A stretch of DNA of 17,954 bases from Streptomyces speibonae (GCA_000715605.1 KL568521.1:23819-41772); one strand, 5' to 3'. Positions 1-11,960 are shown, counted from the first letter of the stretch. The notes: generated from the sequence alone by a model not told the origin. Translations and numbers: made by a program.

Positions 1-48
1 CCGGCTCCGGCTCCGGCACCGGCTCCGGCTCCGGCTCCGGCTCCGTCC
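1..48 (+). repeat. Hexanucleotide CCGGCT tandem repeat encoding Pro-Ala dipeptides
   Basis: About seven near-identical CCGGCT units, one of them CCGGCA, run from the left edge. Related units resume at about 79-102. In frame they encode (Pro-Ala)n in the tail of the membrane protein. The true length is unknown because the tract runs off the window. Confidence 0.75.
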
Positions 49-609
49 ACCGTGGGCACCCGGGACCCCGACGCCCCACCGGCTCCGGCACCGGCCCCGG
101 CGTCCGCGCCTCCCGCCGCCGCCCGTGCGCACCTGTGCGAGCGGCTGCTGGCGGATCTGCGTACGGAGATCGCGCGTGCCGACAGCAAGGCGGCCGTTCT
201 GGTCGCCGCCCTCGGCATCACCGCCGGTGTGTTCAGCGGACTGCTCGCCGGCCGGAACTGGTCGCCGGACGCCCTGTCGGCCCCGGGCGCGACGGTGTGG
301 TGGGCCGGGACCCTCTCCCTCGCCCTGTCCCTGTTCGCGCTGCTCCTGGCCGTCCTGCCGCGCTATCGCAGCGGGACGTGGGTCCTCGGGCAGCCGCTGT
401 CGTACTTCGGCGACATCCAGCGGGCCGTGAAGGCGGGCCGGCTGGAGACCGCGCTCGCCGACACGGAGGCCGACCCGGTGACCGGGCTGACGGCGGCGCT
501 CACGGAGACGAGCCGGATCGCCTGGCGCAAGCACCAGTGGATCCGTACCGGCCTGATCGCCTTCTGCACCGGGACGCTCCTGCTGCCCGCCTCCCTGCTG
601 ATCGGCTGA
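1..609 (+). CDS. PycTM-like (Pycsar effector/DUF5706 family) membrane protein, 5' truncated
   Basis: The reading frame is open from the first base, so the true start lies left of the window. A GTG at 52 is in frame but has no Shine-Dalgarno and sits inside a Pro-Ala tract, so it is an unlikely start. The visible protein begins with a disordered (Pro-Ala)n tail of about 40 codons. An amphipathic helix follows with the signature ARADSKAA (codons 58-65), leading directly into TM1 (about codons 66-84). TM2 is at about codons 99-119, and a C-terminal TM (about 180-202) follows a soluble segment containing SYFGDI. The ADSKA-then-TM layout is what I know from the PycTM/DUF5706 family, whose defence members act at the membrane in response to a cyclic pyrimidine nucleotide. 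No cyclase is visible here, so a defence role is inference. It lies 42 bp upstream of the M48 protease gene, probably in one operon. The family assignment is by motif memory only. Confidence 0.7.
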   Translation, partial: PAPAPAPAPAPAPAPSTVGTRDPDAPPAPAPAPASAPPAAARAHLCERLLADLRTEIARADSKAAVLVAALGITAGVFSGLLAGRNWSPDALSAPGATVWWAGTLSLALSLFALLLAVLPRYRSGTWVLGQPLSYFGDIQRAVKAGRLETALADTEADPVTGLTAALTETSRIAWRKHQWIRTGLIAFCTGTLLLPASLLIG

Positions 610-651
610 CCCACGGGCCGGCCACCGCTCACGTCACGCGAAGGAAGCACC

Positions 652-1968
652 ATGACCCAGCCGCCGCCGACCCCGCCGGAGTACCCCGAGCCGAGCGCCG
701 GGCCGGACCAGCCGGGAGCCGCACAGATCCCGCCGCAGTACCCGCTCTCGTACCCCCACCATCCCACGCCCCAGCCCCCGCCCGGGGCCGGGGCCGGGGC
801 CGCCGTCCCGCCGCAGTATCCGCAGGCACCCCCGTACCCGACGACCCCGGGGGCCCAGCCCCACGTCCCCGCGCAGGCCCCGCCGCCCTACCCCCAAGCT
901 CCGCAGTACCCGCAGTACCCGCAGAACACCGCAGCTCCCCAGTACCCCCAGGGCGCGCCGGCCCCGCAGCCGCCGTACCCGCAGGCCGCTCCGCCGCCGG
1001 CGCCCGACTCCCCCCTGCACCCGCACCACATCAGCACCGACCGGGGCCGGGTTCACATCGCCGGCCAGCAGCGTCACACCGACGCGACCGCGTTCGGCAA
1101 TCTCCTCCTCCACCTGCCGAACTTCCTGTGCAGCCTGGTCGTCGTCGCCCTCGTCTCGCTCGTCTTCGGCGGCTTCGGCATCCTGATCGTGCTCGCCTGG
1201 CTCGCCAGCGGCGCACTCGTGTTCCACCGCCCGACCGAAAGCGCCCTCGCGCGCCATCTGCTCCGTCTGCGCTACCCCACGCCGCAGGAAAGAGCCAAAC
1301 TCGAACCCGTCTGGCGCGAGGTCACCGCCCGCGCGGGTGTCGAGGGCCGGAACTACGAGCTCTGGGTCGAGGACAGCGACAGCCTCAACGCGGTCGCCGC
1401 GGCCGGACACATCGTCGGCGTCACCCGGTTCGCCATGAACCAGCTGCCCAACGGCGAGCTCGCCGCCGTCATGGCGCACGAGCTGGGCCACCACGTCGGC
1501 GGCCACGCCTGGTCCGGGCTGCTCGGCTACTGGTACGCGCTGCCCGGCCGGATCGCCTGGCGGGTGCTGCGCGCGGTCACCTGGTTCATGTTCCGCGTGT
1601 CGCGGGTGTTCTCCTGCTTCGGCGTGCTGTTCTTCGGCCTGGTCGTGGGCGGGATCGCGCTGGCCACGATCAGCACCCTGTACGGGCTGCCGCTGCTGAT
1701 CCTCGCCATGCCCTACGCGCTCGCCGCCGTCGGACGCCGCTCGGAGCTGCGGGCCGACCAGCACGCCGCCGCGCTCGGCTTCGCCCCGATGCTGGCGGCC
1801 GTACTGGAGAAGCTGCACCAGCAGGAGCAGCAGCAGGCCGCGGCGATCGCCGCGGTCAACGGGGGCGCGCCGGCCACCGAGACCCCGGTGAGCAAGCTGC
1901 TGTCCTCGCACCCCGACTACTACACCCGGCTGCACCACCTGCAGCCGTACCTCCAGCCGAGCCGCTGA
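652..1968 (+). CDS. M48 family membrane-associated zinc metalloprotease (HtpX-like)
   Basis: 438 residues. The ATG has an SD-like AAGGAAG at 641-647. Residues 1 to about 125 are a Pro/Gln/Tyr-rich disordered tail with repeated PQYPQ-type units. Hydrophobic segments at about 158-192 probably form a hairpin of two TM helices. The catalytic HELGH motif is at residues 276-280 (His276 and His280 zinc ligands, Glu277 base). It is followed by further hydrophobic segments (about 319-362). The sequence SELRADQHA then supplies the third zinc ligand, Glu365, and the conserved Asp369. This order (helix pair, HExxH, TM pair, ExxxD) is that of M48B/HtpX-type proteases, which cleave misfolded or regulatory membrane proteins. 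It probably shares a transcript with the preceding PycTM-like gene. Its substrate is unknown. The Pro-rich tail is long compared with plain HtpX and may serve for partner binding or envelope localisation. Confidence 0.88.
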   Translation: MTQPPPTPPEYPEPSAGPDQPGAAQIPPQYPLSYPHHPTPQPPPGAGAGAAVPPQYPQAPPYPTTPGAQPHVPAQAPPPYPQAPQYPQYPQNTAAPQYPQGAPAPQPPYPQAAPPPAPDSPLHPHHISTDRGRVHIAGQQRHTDATAFGNLLLHLPNFLCSLVVVALVSLVFGGFGILIVLAWLASGALVFHRPTESALARHLLRLRYPTPQERAKLEPVWREVTARAGVEGRNYELWVEDSDSLNAVAAAGHIVGVTRFAMNQLPNGELAAVMAHELGHHVGGHAWSGLLGYWYALPGRIAWRVLRAVTWFMFRVSRVFSCFGVLFFGLVVGGIALATISTLYGLPLLILAMPYALAAVGRRSELRADQHAAALGFAPMLAAVLEKLHQQEQQQAAAIAAVNGGAPATETPVSKLLSSHPDYYTRLHHLQPYLQPSR

Positions 1969-1972
1969 GCCC

Positions 1973-2004
1973 GGCGGCCGGACGGTCAGCCGGAACCGGC
2001 CGCC
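1973..2004. terminator. Stem-loop between convergent genes, possible bidirectional terminator
   Basis: A perfect 9-bp inverted repeat (GGCGGCCGG at 1973-1981, CCGGCCGCC at 1996-2004) with a 14-nt loop spans the 17-bp gap between the convergent protease and DUF1707 genes and the last codons of the latter. There is no T-run on either strand, which is common for Streptomyces terminators. Confidence 0.4.
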
Positions 2005-2534
2005 ACGGCCAGCAGGGCGAACAGGCTCAGGAACACCGCCCAGCCGGCCACCGACAGCCAGCCGAGCACCAGCCCCGTCAGGGCGAGGCCGTCACCGCCC
2101 TCGCCCGTGCGGCGTATCTCCGACTGCGCCATGTGGCCGAGGATCACGGCCGGGAGCCCGGTGAGCCCGCCGGTCGCCACGCAGAGCACGCCGCAGACCA
2201 TCGAGCCGATCGCCTTGCTGTTGGTCCGCTGCGGCCGGGCCAGGAAGGTCGCCGGAACCGGCGCGGCGGCGGCCGTCGCCGGCTGCGGCACCGGGCCCTG
2301 CGGAAGGTCGGCGACCAGCAGCGACAGCTCCGCCACGGTGCGGGCCGCATAGGCCCGGGCGACGCGCTTCTCGAACTCGGGATGGTCCAGCCTGCCCTCG
2401 CCGTACCCGGCCCGCAGGACGTCCACCGCGCGCTCGCGGTCGGCATGCGAGGCCAGCATCGGCGGACCCCCGGGGCCCTGCGGACCGCCGGGACCCTGCA
2501 ACGGGTTGCCCTGCCACGGAGTCGGGTACGACAC
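1986..2534 (-). CDS. DUF1707 and DUF4190 domain membrane protein
   Basis: 182 residues with a GTG start. The SD GGGAGGC (complement of 2539-2545) is well spaced. Residues 1-26 are Gly/Pro-rich. Residues 27-78 match DUF1707, an actinobacterial domain of about 50 residues: a DRERAVDVLRAGYGEGRL helix, an EFEKRV segment and an AARTVAELSLLVADLP end. A Pro/Ala linker follows. Residues 105-178 contain two hydrophobic segments (about 108-134 and 150-176) separated by a short loop with GHMAQSEI and GDGLALTGLVLGW, as in DUF4190. The protein is probably anchored in the membrane with the DUF1707 domain in the cytoplasm, but the function is unknown. It is convergent with the M48 protease gene and lies downstream of the rpoC terminator on the same strand, so it should have its own promoter. 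I did not find a convincing one in 2546-2683. Confidence 0.85.
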   Translation of the reverse strand: MSYPTPWQGNPLQGPGGPQGPGGPPMLASHADRERAVDVLRAGYGEGRLDHPEFEKRVARAYAARTVAELSLLVADLPQGPVPQPATAAAAPVPATFLARPQRTNSKAIGSMVCGVLCVATGGLTGLPAVILGHMAQSEIRRTGEGGDGLALTGLVLGWLSVAGWAVFLSLFALLAVAAGSG

Positions 2535-2552
2535 GGCTGCCTCCCGGGGCCC

Positions 2553-2566
2553 GGGACACTTGTCCC
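2553..2566. promoter_or_regulatory. Inverted repeat upstream of the DUF1707 gene, possible operator
   Basis: GGGACA-CT-TGTCCC is a perfect 6+6 inverted repeat about 20 bp upstream of the DUF1707 GTG start, just outside its SD. Its size and position suit a small dimeric regulator site, but GC-rich DNA makes chance repeats common. No promoter is confidently seen beside it. Confidence 0.25.
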
Positions 2567-2681
2567 CGCTCTACGTCTGCGCTGTTTCCGCTGTTTTCTC
2601 GGTTTCACCCACTTCAACGCACCGTACCGGCAGTTTGGTTCCACCGGCCCTTCCGTGCGGGGTGATCTCCGTGTCCCGGCA

Positions 2682-2725
2682 CGCCGAAGGGCGGCCACCC
2701 CGTACGGAGTGACCGCCCTTCGGAT
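2682..2725 (-). terminator. Terminator of the rpoBC transcript
   Basis: An 11-bp perfect stem (CCGAAGGGCGG at 2684-2694, CCGCCCTTCGG at 2713-2723) continues across one mismatch with two more pairs toward a 12-nt loop. It lies 13 bp beyond the rpoC stop codon. It lacks a U-run, as often in Streptomyces. Confidence 0.75.
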
Positions 2726-2737
2726 CAGGCGAGGCGC

Positions 2738-6646
<3,909 letters not shown>

Positions 6647-6741
6647 TATGCGTCAATCCCTCTCAGGGTCGTGAGTCTTTGGGTCTGATACGGGGGTCCT
6701 GGGGCGGGCGGCCCGGGGTTCACCTGGCCGCCCCACTCCCG

Positions 6742-9700
6742 TCAGACCTCTTCGACGCTGCTCGGCTCGCGCCGGGACAGGTCGATGCCGAGCTCCTCCG
6801 CAGCGCGGAAGACGTCCTCGTCGGTGTCACGCATCTCGATGGACATACCGTCGCTGGACAGCACCTCCACGTTCAGGCACAGGGACTGCATCTCCTTGAT
6901 GAGGACCTTGAAGGACTCGGGGATGCCGGGCTCGGGGATGTTCTCGCCCTTGACGATGGCCTCGTAGACCTTCACGCGGCCGGTGACGTCGTCGGACTTG
7001 ATGGTCAGCAGCTCCTGGAGCGCGTAGGCGGCGCCGTACGCCTCGAGTGCCCACACCTCCATCTCGCCGAACCGCTGGCCACCGAACTGAGCCTTACCGC
7101 CCAGCGGCTGCTGGGTGATCATGGAGTACGGACCGGTCGAACGCGCGTGCAGCTTGTCGTCGACCAGGTGGTGCAGCTTCAGGATGTACATGTAGCCGAC
7201 CGAGATCGGGTCCGGGAACGGCTCACCGCTGCGGCCGTCGAACAGCCGCGCCTTGCCGGACGGCAGGACCATGCGGTCGCCGTCGCGGTTCGGGATGGTG
7301 TGGTCCAGCAGACCGGCGAGCTCGTCCTCGCGGGCGCCGTCGAAGACCGGGGTGGCCACGTTGGTACGGGGCTCCACGCGGTCCGCGCCGATCGCCTGGA
7401 GGCGCTGCGCCCACTCGTCGGCGAGACCGGAGACGTCCCAGCCCTGGCTGGCGAGCCAGCCGAGGTGGATCTCCAGGACCTGTCCCGGGTTCATCCGGGA
7501 CGGGACACCGAGCGGGTTGAGGATGATGTCGACCGGGGTCCCGTCCTCGAGGAACGGCATGTCCTCGATGGGCAGGATCTTGGAGATGACGCCCTTGTTG
7601 CCGTGGCGGCCGGCGAGCTTGTCACCGTCGGTGATCTTGCGCTTCTGCGCGACGTAGACGCGCACCAGCTGGTTGACACCGGGGGGAAGCTCGTCGCCCT
7701 CCTCACGGTCGAAGACGCGGACGCCGATGACCTTGCCGGTCTCGCCGTGCGGCACCTTCAGCGAGGTGTCACGGACCTCACGGGCCTTCTCACCGAAGAT
7801 CGCGCGCAGCAGACGCTCCTCGGGGGTCAGCTCGGTCTCGCCCTTGGGCGTGACCTTGCCGACGAGGATGTCACCGGCGATGACCTCGGCACCGATGCGG
7901 ATGATGCCGCGCTCGTCGAGGTCGGCGAGGACCTCCTCGGAGACGTTCGGGATGTCCCGGGTGATCTCCTCGGGGCCGAGCTTGGTGTCACGGGCGTCGA
8001 CCTCGTGCTCCTCGATGTGGATCGAGGAGAGGACGTCGTCCTGCACGAGGCGCTGCGACAGGATGATCGCGTCCTCGTAGTTGTGACCCTCCCACGGCAT
8101 GAACGCGACCAGCAGGTTCTTGCCGAGCGCCATCTCACCGTTCTGGGTGGCCGGACCGTCGGCGAGGACCTGGCCCTCGATGATCCGGTCGCCCTCGGCG
8201 ACGATGACCTTCTGGTTGACCGAGGTGCCCTGGTTGGACCGGGAGAACTTGGCGAGGCGGTACGTGATGTACGTGCCGTCGTCGTTGGCGGTGGTGATGT
8301 AGTCCGCGGAGACCTCCTGGACCACACCCGCCTTCTCGGCCTTGACCACGTCGCCGGCGTCGACGGCGGAGCGGTACTCCATGCCGGTGCCGACGAGCGG
8401 GGACTCGCTCTTGATCAGCGGCACGGCCTGGCGCATCATGTTCGCGCCCATGAGGGCACGGTTGGCGTCGTCGTGCTCGAGGAACGGGATCATGGCGGTC
8501 GCGACCGACACCATCTGGCGCGGCGAGACGTCCATGTAGTCGACCTCGTCACCGGGGACGTAGTCGACCTCGCCGCCGCGGCGGCGGACCAGGATGCGGT
8601 TCTCGGCGAAGCGCATGTCGTCGTTGAGCGGCGCGTTGGCCTGCGCGATGACGAAGCGGTCCTCCTCGTCGGCGGTCAGGTAGTCCACCTCGTCGGTGAC
8701 CTGGCCGTCGACGACCTTGCGGTACGGCGTCTCGATGAAGCCGAACGGGTTGATCCGCCCGTAGGAGGCGAGCGAACCGATCAGACCGATGTTCGGGCCT
8801 TCCGGCGTCTCGATCGGGCACATGCGGCCGTAGTGCGAGGGGTGCACGTCACGGACCTCGAAGCCGGCCCGCTCACGGGAGAGACCACCCGGGCCGAGGG
8901 CGTTGAGACGGCGCTTGTGCGTCAGCCCCGACAGCGGGTTGTTCTGGTCCATGAACTGGGACAGCTGGCTGGTGCCGAAGAACTCCTTGATGGAAGCGAC
9001 GACCGGCCGGATGTTGATCAGGGTCTGCGGCGTGATCGCCTCGACGTCCTGGGTGGTCATGCGCTCGCGCACGACGCGCTCCATACGGGCGAGACCCGTA
9101 CGGACCTGGTTCTGGATCAGCTCGCCGACGTTGCGGATGCGGCGGTTGCCGAAGTGGTCGATGTCGTCGGTCTCGACGATGATCGAGCGGCCCGACTCGC
9201 CGACCGTCTCGGTCTCCCCGGCGTGCAGCTTCACCAGGTACTTGATGGTGGCGATGATGTCGTCGGTGGTGAGCACGCCGGCGTCCAGCGGCTCGTCCCC
9301 GCCGAGCTTCTTGTTCACCTTGTAGCGGCCGACCTTGGCGAGGTCGTAGCGCTTGGGGTTGAAGTACAGGTTCTCCAGCAGCGTCTGCGCGGCCTCACGG
9401 GTGGGGGGCTCGCCCGGACGCAGCTTGCGGTAGATGTCGAGCAGCGCGTCGTCCTGGCCCTGGGTGTGGTCCTTCTCCAGGGTGGCGCGCATGGACTCGT
9501 ACTCGCCGAACTCCTCGAGGATCTGCTCGGTGGTCCAGCCGAGCGCCTTCAGCAGGACGGTGACGGACTGCTTGCGCTTGCGGTCGATGCGCACACCGAC
9601 CATGTCGCGCTTGTCGATCTCCATCTCCAGCCAGGCACCCCGGGAAGGGATGATCTTGGCGGAGAAGATGTCCTTGTCGGACGTCTTGTCGATGGAGGAG

Positions 9701-10227
9701 TCGAAGTAGACACCGGGCGAGCGGACCAGCTGGGACACCACGACACGCTCGGTGCCGTTGATGACGAAGGTGCCCTTGTTCGTCATGAGCGGGAAGTCGC
9801 CCATGAAGACGGTCTGGGACTTGATCTCGCCGGTCTCGTTGTTGGTGAACTCGGCGGTGACGAAGAGCGGGGCGGCGTACGTGAAGTCGCGCTCCTTGCA
9901 CTCGTCGATGGAGTTCTTCGGCGGCTCGAAGCGGTGGTCGCGGAAGGTCAGCGACATCGACCCGGAGAAGTCCTCGATCGGGGAGATCTCTTCGAAGATC
10001 TCCTCCAGACCGGACTTGGTGGGGACGTCCTGCCCGTTCTCGAGAGCCTCCTCGACGCGAGCCTTCCAGGCGTCGTTCCCGAGCAGCCAGTCAAAGCTCT
10101 CGGTCTGCAGCGCGAGAAGGTTCGGAACCTCGAGGGGCTCCTTGATCTTTGCAAAGGAGATGCGCAGCGGGGCGGTGCTGGCGCCGTTGTTCGTATTCGC
10201 GGTCGAGGCGTTGCGCGAGGCGGCCAA
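6742..10227 (-). CDS. rpoB: RNA polymerase beta subunit (Asn at rifamycin-contact residue 442)
   Basis: 1161 residues from the TTG at 10225-10227, which has a strong SD (GGAAGGA, complement of 10235-10241) at 7-nt spacing. This gives the N-terminus MAASRNAST known from Streptomyces RpoB. A GTG ten codons upstream (10257) is in frame, but the SD would then lie inside the coding region. The protein contains the rifampicin region ([17 protein letters not shown], then [13 protein letters not shown]). Numbering from the TTG gives His437, Arg440 and Asn442, equivalent to E. coli H526, R529 and S531. Residue 442 is Ser in the Streptomyces, Mycobacterium and E. coli proteins I remember, so Asn is unusual (see findings). 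Other conserved blocks are intact, including GRHGNKGV and the C-terminal [24 protein letters not shown]. It pairs with RpoC, and the gene is preceded by a 600-bp leader with its own promoter candidate. Confidence 0.97.
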   Translation of the reverse strand: MAASRNASTANTNNGASTAPLRISFAKIKEPLEVPNLLALQTESFDWLLGNDAWKARVEEALENGQDVPTKSGLEEIFEEISPIEDFSGSMSLTFRDHRFEPPKNSIDECKERDFTYAAPLFVTAEFTNNETGEIKSQTVFMGDFPLMTNKGTFVINGTERVVVSQLVRSPGVYFDSSIDKTSDKDIFSAKIIPSRGAWLEMEIDKRDMVGVRIDRKRKQSVTVLLKALGWTTEQILEEFGEYESMRATLEKDHTQGQDDALLDIYRKLRPGEPPTREAAQTLLENLYFNPKRYDLAKVGRYKVNKKLGGDEPLDAGVLTTDDIIATIKYLVKLHAGETETVGESGRSIIVETDDIDHFGNRRIRNVGELIQNQVRTGLARMERVVRERMTTQDVEAITPQTLINIRPVVASIKEFFGTSQLSQFMDQNNPLSGLTHKRRLNALGPGGLSRERAGFEVRDVHPSHYGRMCPIETPEGPNIGLIGSLASYGRINPFGFIETPYRKVVDGQVTDEVDYLTADEEDRFVIAQANAPLNDDMRFAENRILVRRRGGEVDYVPGDEVDYMDVSPRQMVSVATAMIPFLEHDDANRALMGANMMRQAVPLIKSESPLVGTGMEYRSAVDAGDVVKAEKAGVVQEVSADYITTANDDGTYITYRLAKFSRSNQGTSVNQKVIVAEGDRIIEGQVLADGPATQNGEMALGKNLLVAFMPWEGHNYEDAIILSQRLVQDDVLSSIHIEEHEVDARDTKLGPEEITRDIPNVSEEVLADLDERGIIRIGAEVIAGDILVGKVTPKGETELTPEERLLRAIFGEKAREVRDTSLKVPHGETGKVIGVRVFDREEGDELPPGVNQLVRVYVAQKRKITDGDKLAGRHGNKGVISKILPIEDMPFLEDGTPVDIILNPLGVPSRMNPGQVLEIHLGWLASQGWDVSGLADEWAQRLQAIGADRVEPRTNVATPVFDGAREDELAGLLDHTIPNRDGDRMVLPSGKARLFDGRSGEPFPDPISVGYMYILKLHHLVDDKLHARSTGPYSMITQQPLGGKAQFGGQRFGEMEVWALEAYGAAYALQELLTIKSDDVTGRVKVYEAIVKGENIPEPGIPESFKVLIKEMQSLCLNVEVLSSDGMSIEMRDTDEDVFRAAEELGIDLSRREPSSVEEV

Positions 10228-10408
10228 GAGGGGGTCCTTCCGAGGGCTCGGACTCACTACGCGCGTACCGGCCCCCCACCGTGCACAGGGACAGAATCCT
10301 CCACCGGGGTGAGAACCCCAGGTCAGAGATCATCTTGTCGTCGGTGCTCGAGCGAGGGCATGCCCCTGGTGACGGGCAGGGGACAGCTAACAGGCAGCGC
10401 AAAGGGTC

Positions 10409-10437
10409 AGTGTAGCCACTTGGCACACTGATGTCCA
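10409..10437 (-). promoter_or_regulatory. Candidate rpoB promoter (-35 TGGACA, -10 TACACT)
   Basis: On the - strand, TGGACA (complement of 10432-10437) and TACACT (complement of 10409-10414) are separated by exactly 17 bp. This is a good match to the primary sigma (HrdB/sigma-70 type) consensus. Transcription would begin near 10402, leaving an untranslated leader of about 175 nt. It would allow rpoBC expression independent of rplJL. Confidence 0.55.
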
Positions 10438-10726
10438 GTGCGGTGTACGAGACCGGGTGGAGGCCCTCGTTGTACTCAACTCCTGCGACAAGGCGCTGCC
10501 CTCAACGCACCGTGATACTGCCCTCTTTGCCGTCGATCCATGCCTCGGATTCGGATCCTTGTGACGACGCGTCCTGAGAATTGCGCGCTGCGTGCGGTTC
10601 GTCAAGGCCCCCCTTGCCCCGACCGCCTGCCACGAGGCGATTCTCCGAGGCCTGTGGAGGCACAACGAAGATCACCATACCCCCCGCCGTCCCGGGTGCA
10701 AGGCAGCCGCCGCCGGACCCCCGGTA

Positions 10727-10768
10727 CGCCGAAGAGCGACCACCCGGATGGATGATCGCTCCTCGGCG
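10727..10768 (-). terminator. Hairpin downstream of rplL, attenuator or terminator
   Basis: An imperfect stem (10727-10742 with 10753-10768, two mismatches) and a 10-nt loop lie about 60 nt after the rplL stop. It could partially terminate rplJL transcripts before rpoB. There is no U-run. Confidence 0.5.
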
Positions 10769-10778
10769 CTTGAGCGTT

Positions 10779-10798
10779 ACACGTCCCGCGGGACGTGT
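10779..10798. repeat. Perfect 20-bp palindrome after rplL
   Basis: ACACGTCCCG followed by CGGGACGTGT is a perfect two-fold symmetric sequence with no central gap, 28 bp beyond the rplL stop. It could be an RNA hairpin (8 bp with a CGCG loop) for processing, or a DNA site for a dimeric protein. Confidence 0.6.
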
Positions 10799-10826
10799 TC
10801 ACGGATCCTGCCGGACCCGCGGGGTA

Positions 10827-11213
10827 CTACTTGACCTCGACGGAGGCACCGGCGCCCTTGAGGGACTCGGCGGCCTTGTCCGCGGCCTCCTTGTTGACCT
10901 TCTCGAGGACCGGCTTCGGGGTGCCGTCGACGAGGTCCTTGGCCTCCTTCAGACCCAGGGAGGTCAGCTCACGCACGACCTTGATGACCTGGATCTTCTT
11001 GTCGCCGGCGCCAGTGAGGATGACGTCGAACTCGTCCTTCTCGGCCTCGGCCTCGACCGGGGCACCCGGGGCGCCCGGGGCGGCCACGGCGGCGACCGCG
11101 GCGGCGGCGGTGACGTCGAACTTCTCCTCGAACGCCTTCACGAACTCGGAGAGCTCGATGAGGGTCATCTCCTCGAACTGCGCGAGCAGGTCTTCCTGGC
11201 TGAGCTTCGCCAT
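10827..11213 (-). CDS. rplL: 50S ribosomal protein L7/L12
   Basis: 128 residues, ATG start, SD GGAAGGA (complement of 11222-11228) at 8 nt. The N-terminal dimerisation domain (about 1-35, [20 protein letters not shown]) is followed by an Ala/Gly/Pro-rich hinge (about 36-58) and the globular factor-binding domain (about 60-128). The last contains [20 protein letters not shown] and [16 protein letters not shown]. Several dimers bind L10 to form the flexible ribosomal stalk that recruits and stimulates the translational GTPases. The gene follows rplJ by 123 bp in the same transcript. Confidence 0.98.
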   Translation of the reverse strand: MAKLSQEDLLAQFEEMTLIELSEFVKAFEEKFDVTAAAAVAAVAAPGAPGAPVEAEAEKDEFDVILTGAGDKKIQVIKVVRELTSLGLKEAKDLVDGTPKPVLEKVNKEAADKAAESLKGAGASVEVK

Positions 11214-11336
11214 GATGGCGGTCCTTCCACTAAATCGGCTGGTGCCGGATGTACGGGGTGAGGCGGGCGTACGTCGGGCCCGCGTCGACCCTCACCTGGT
11301 GCGGTTCACGCGGCGAGGATCGGGAAGCGAGCCGAA

Positions 11337-11867
11337 TTACTCGGCACCGCCCTGCTCGTCCTGCTTGGCACGGAGCGCGTCCACGGTGCGGACGAGCTTC
11401 GAGGGGAGCGCCTGGAGGACCTGAGCAGTCTGCGTCTGCTTGCCCTTGAAAGCGCCCGCCAGCTTGGCGAGCAGAACCTCGCGGGACTCGAGGTCCGCAA
11501 GCTTCTTGATCTCGTCGGCGGACATCGCCTTGCCGTCAAGGACGCCGCCCTTGATGACGAGATTCGGGTTCTCCTTGGCGAAATCGCGCAGACCCTTCGC
11601 CGCCTCGACCGGGTCACCGGTCACGAAGGCGACCGCCGACGAACCCGCGAACAGGTCGTCGAGCGTGGTGATCCCGGCCTCCTTGGCCGCAATCTTGGTC
11701 AGCGTGTTCTTCACCACACGGTACTGAGCGTTCTCACCGAGCGAACGACGCAGCTGCTTGAGCTGCGCCACGGTGAGACCGGTGTACGCGGTAACGACAG
11801 CAGCGTTGGAGTCACGGAACTTGTCCCGCATCTCCTCGACGGCATCGACCTTGTCAGGCCTCGCCAT
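11337..11867 (-). CDS. rplJ: 50S ribosomal protein L10
   Basis: 176 residues, ATG start, strong SD GGAAGGAGG (complement of 11877-11885) at 9 nt. The N-terminal RNA-binding domain includes [19 protein letters not shown] and YRVVKNTL. The C-terminal helix, which carries L7/L12 dimers, ends at the Glu-rich tail (KQDEQGGAE). L10 anchors the stalk to 23S rRNA next to L11 and typically represses its own operon by binding the mRNA leader. Such a leader is visible just upstream. The length is normal. Confidence 0.98.
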   Translation of the reverse strand: MARPDKVDAVEEMRDKFRDSNAAVVTAYTGLTVAQLKQLRRSLGENAQYRVVKNTLTKIAAKEAGITTLDDLFAGSSAVAFVTGDPVEAAKGLRDFAKENPNLVIKGGVLDGKAMSADEIKKLADLESREVLLAKLAGAFKGKQTQTAQVLQALPSKLVRTVDALRAKQDEQGGAE

Positions 11868-11923
11868 GAGCCTCGGCCTCCTTCCGGGTGATTCGGACCG
11901 CGCGGACCCGAAGGAGGACTGGG

Positions 11924-11960
11924 GAAAACGAAACGCCCCGGGCGCAGGCGCACGGGGCGT
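11924..11960 (-). terminator. Attenuator-like intrinsic terminator upstream of rplJ
   Basis: On the - strand, ACGCCCCG (complement of 11953-11960) and CGGGGCGT (complement of 11933-11940) form a perfect 8-bp GC stem with a 12-nt loop. TTTCGTTTT follows at once. The U-rich tail is unusual for this genome and makes this a convincing intrinsic terminator. It lies between the L10 leader core and the rplJ SD, the position of a transcription attenuator. Confidence 0.7.

Larger units (their letters stand above)
10228..10826. other. rplL-rpoB intergenic region (about 600 bp)
   Basis: This gap has no convincing gene. On the - strand, in order after rplL, it holds a 20-bp palindrome (10779-10798), a long imperfect hairpin (10727-10768), a weak promoter-like pair (TTGACG, complement of 10600-10605, and AATTCT, complement of 10577-10582, 17-bp spacer), a good promoter candidate (10409-10437), and a leader of about 175 nt before the rpoB TTG. 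The leader contains a small GGGGT-TCTC-ACCCC hairpin (near 10304-10317). A short ATG frame opening at about 10330 on the - strand has no SD and runs into rpoB out of frame. Confidence 0.7.

Noticed and set aside
10228..10332. Short upstream reading frame in the rpoB leader ([11 protein letters not shown]...)
   Set aside because: There is no Shine-Dalgarno before its ATG, and it runs out of frame into rpoB without a stop near the rpoB start. Not supported as a leader peptide.
6679..10431. Very long + strand open frame (about 1250 codons) opposite rpoB
   Set aside because: Same reasoning: it mirrors rpoB codon bias, has low-complexity composition and no recognisable domain.
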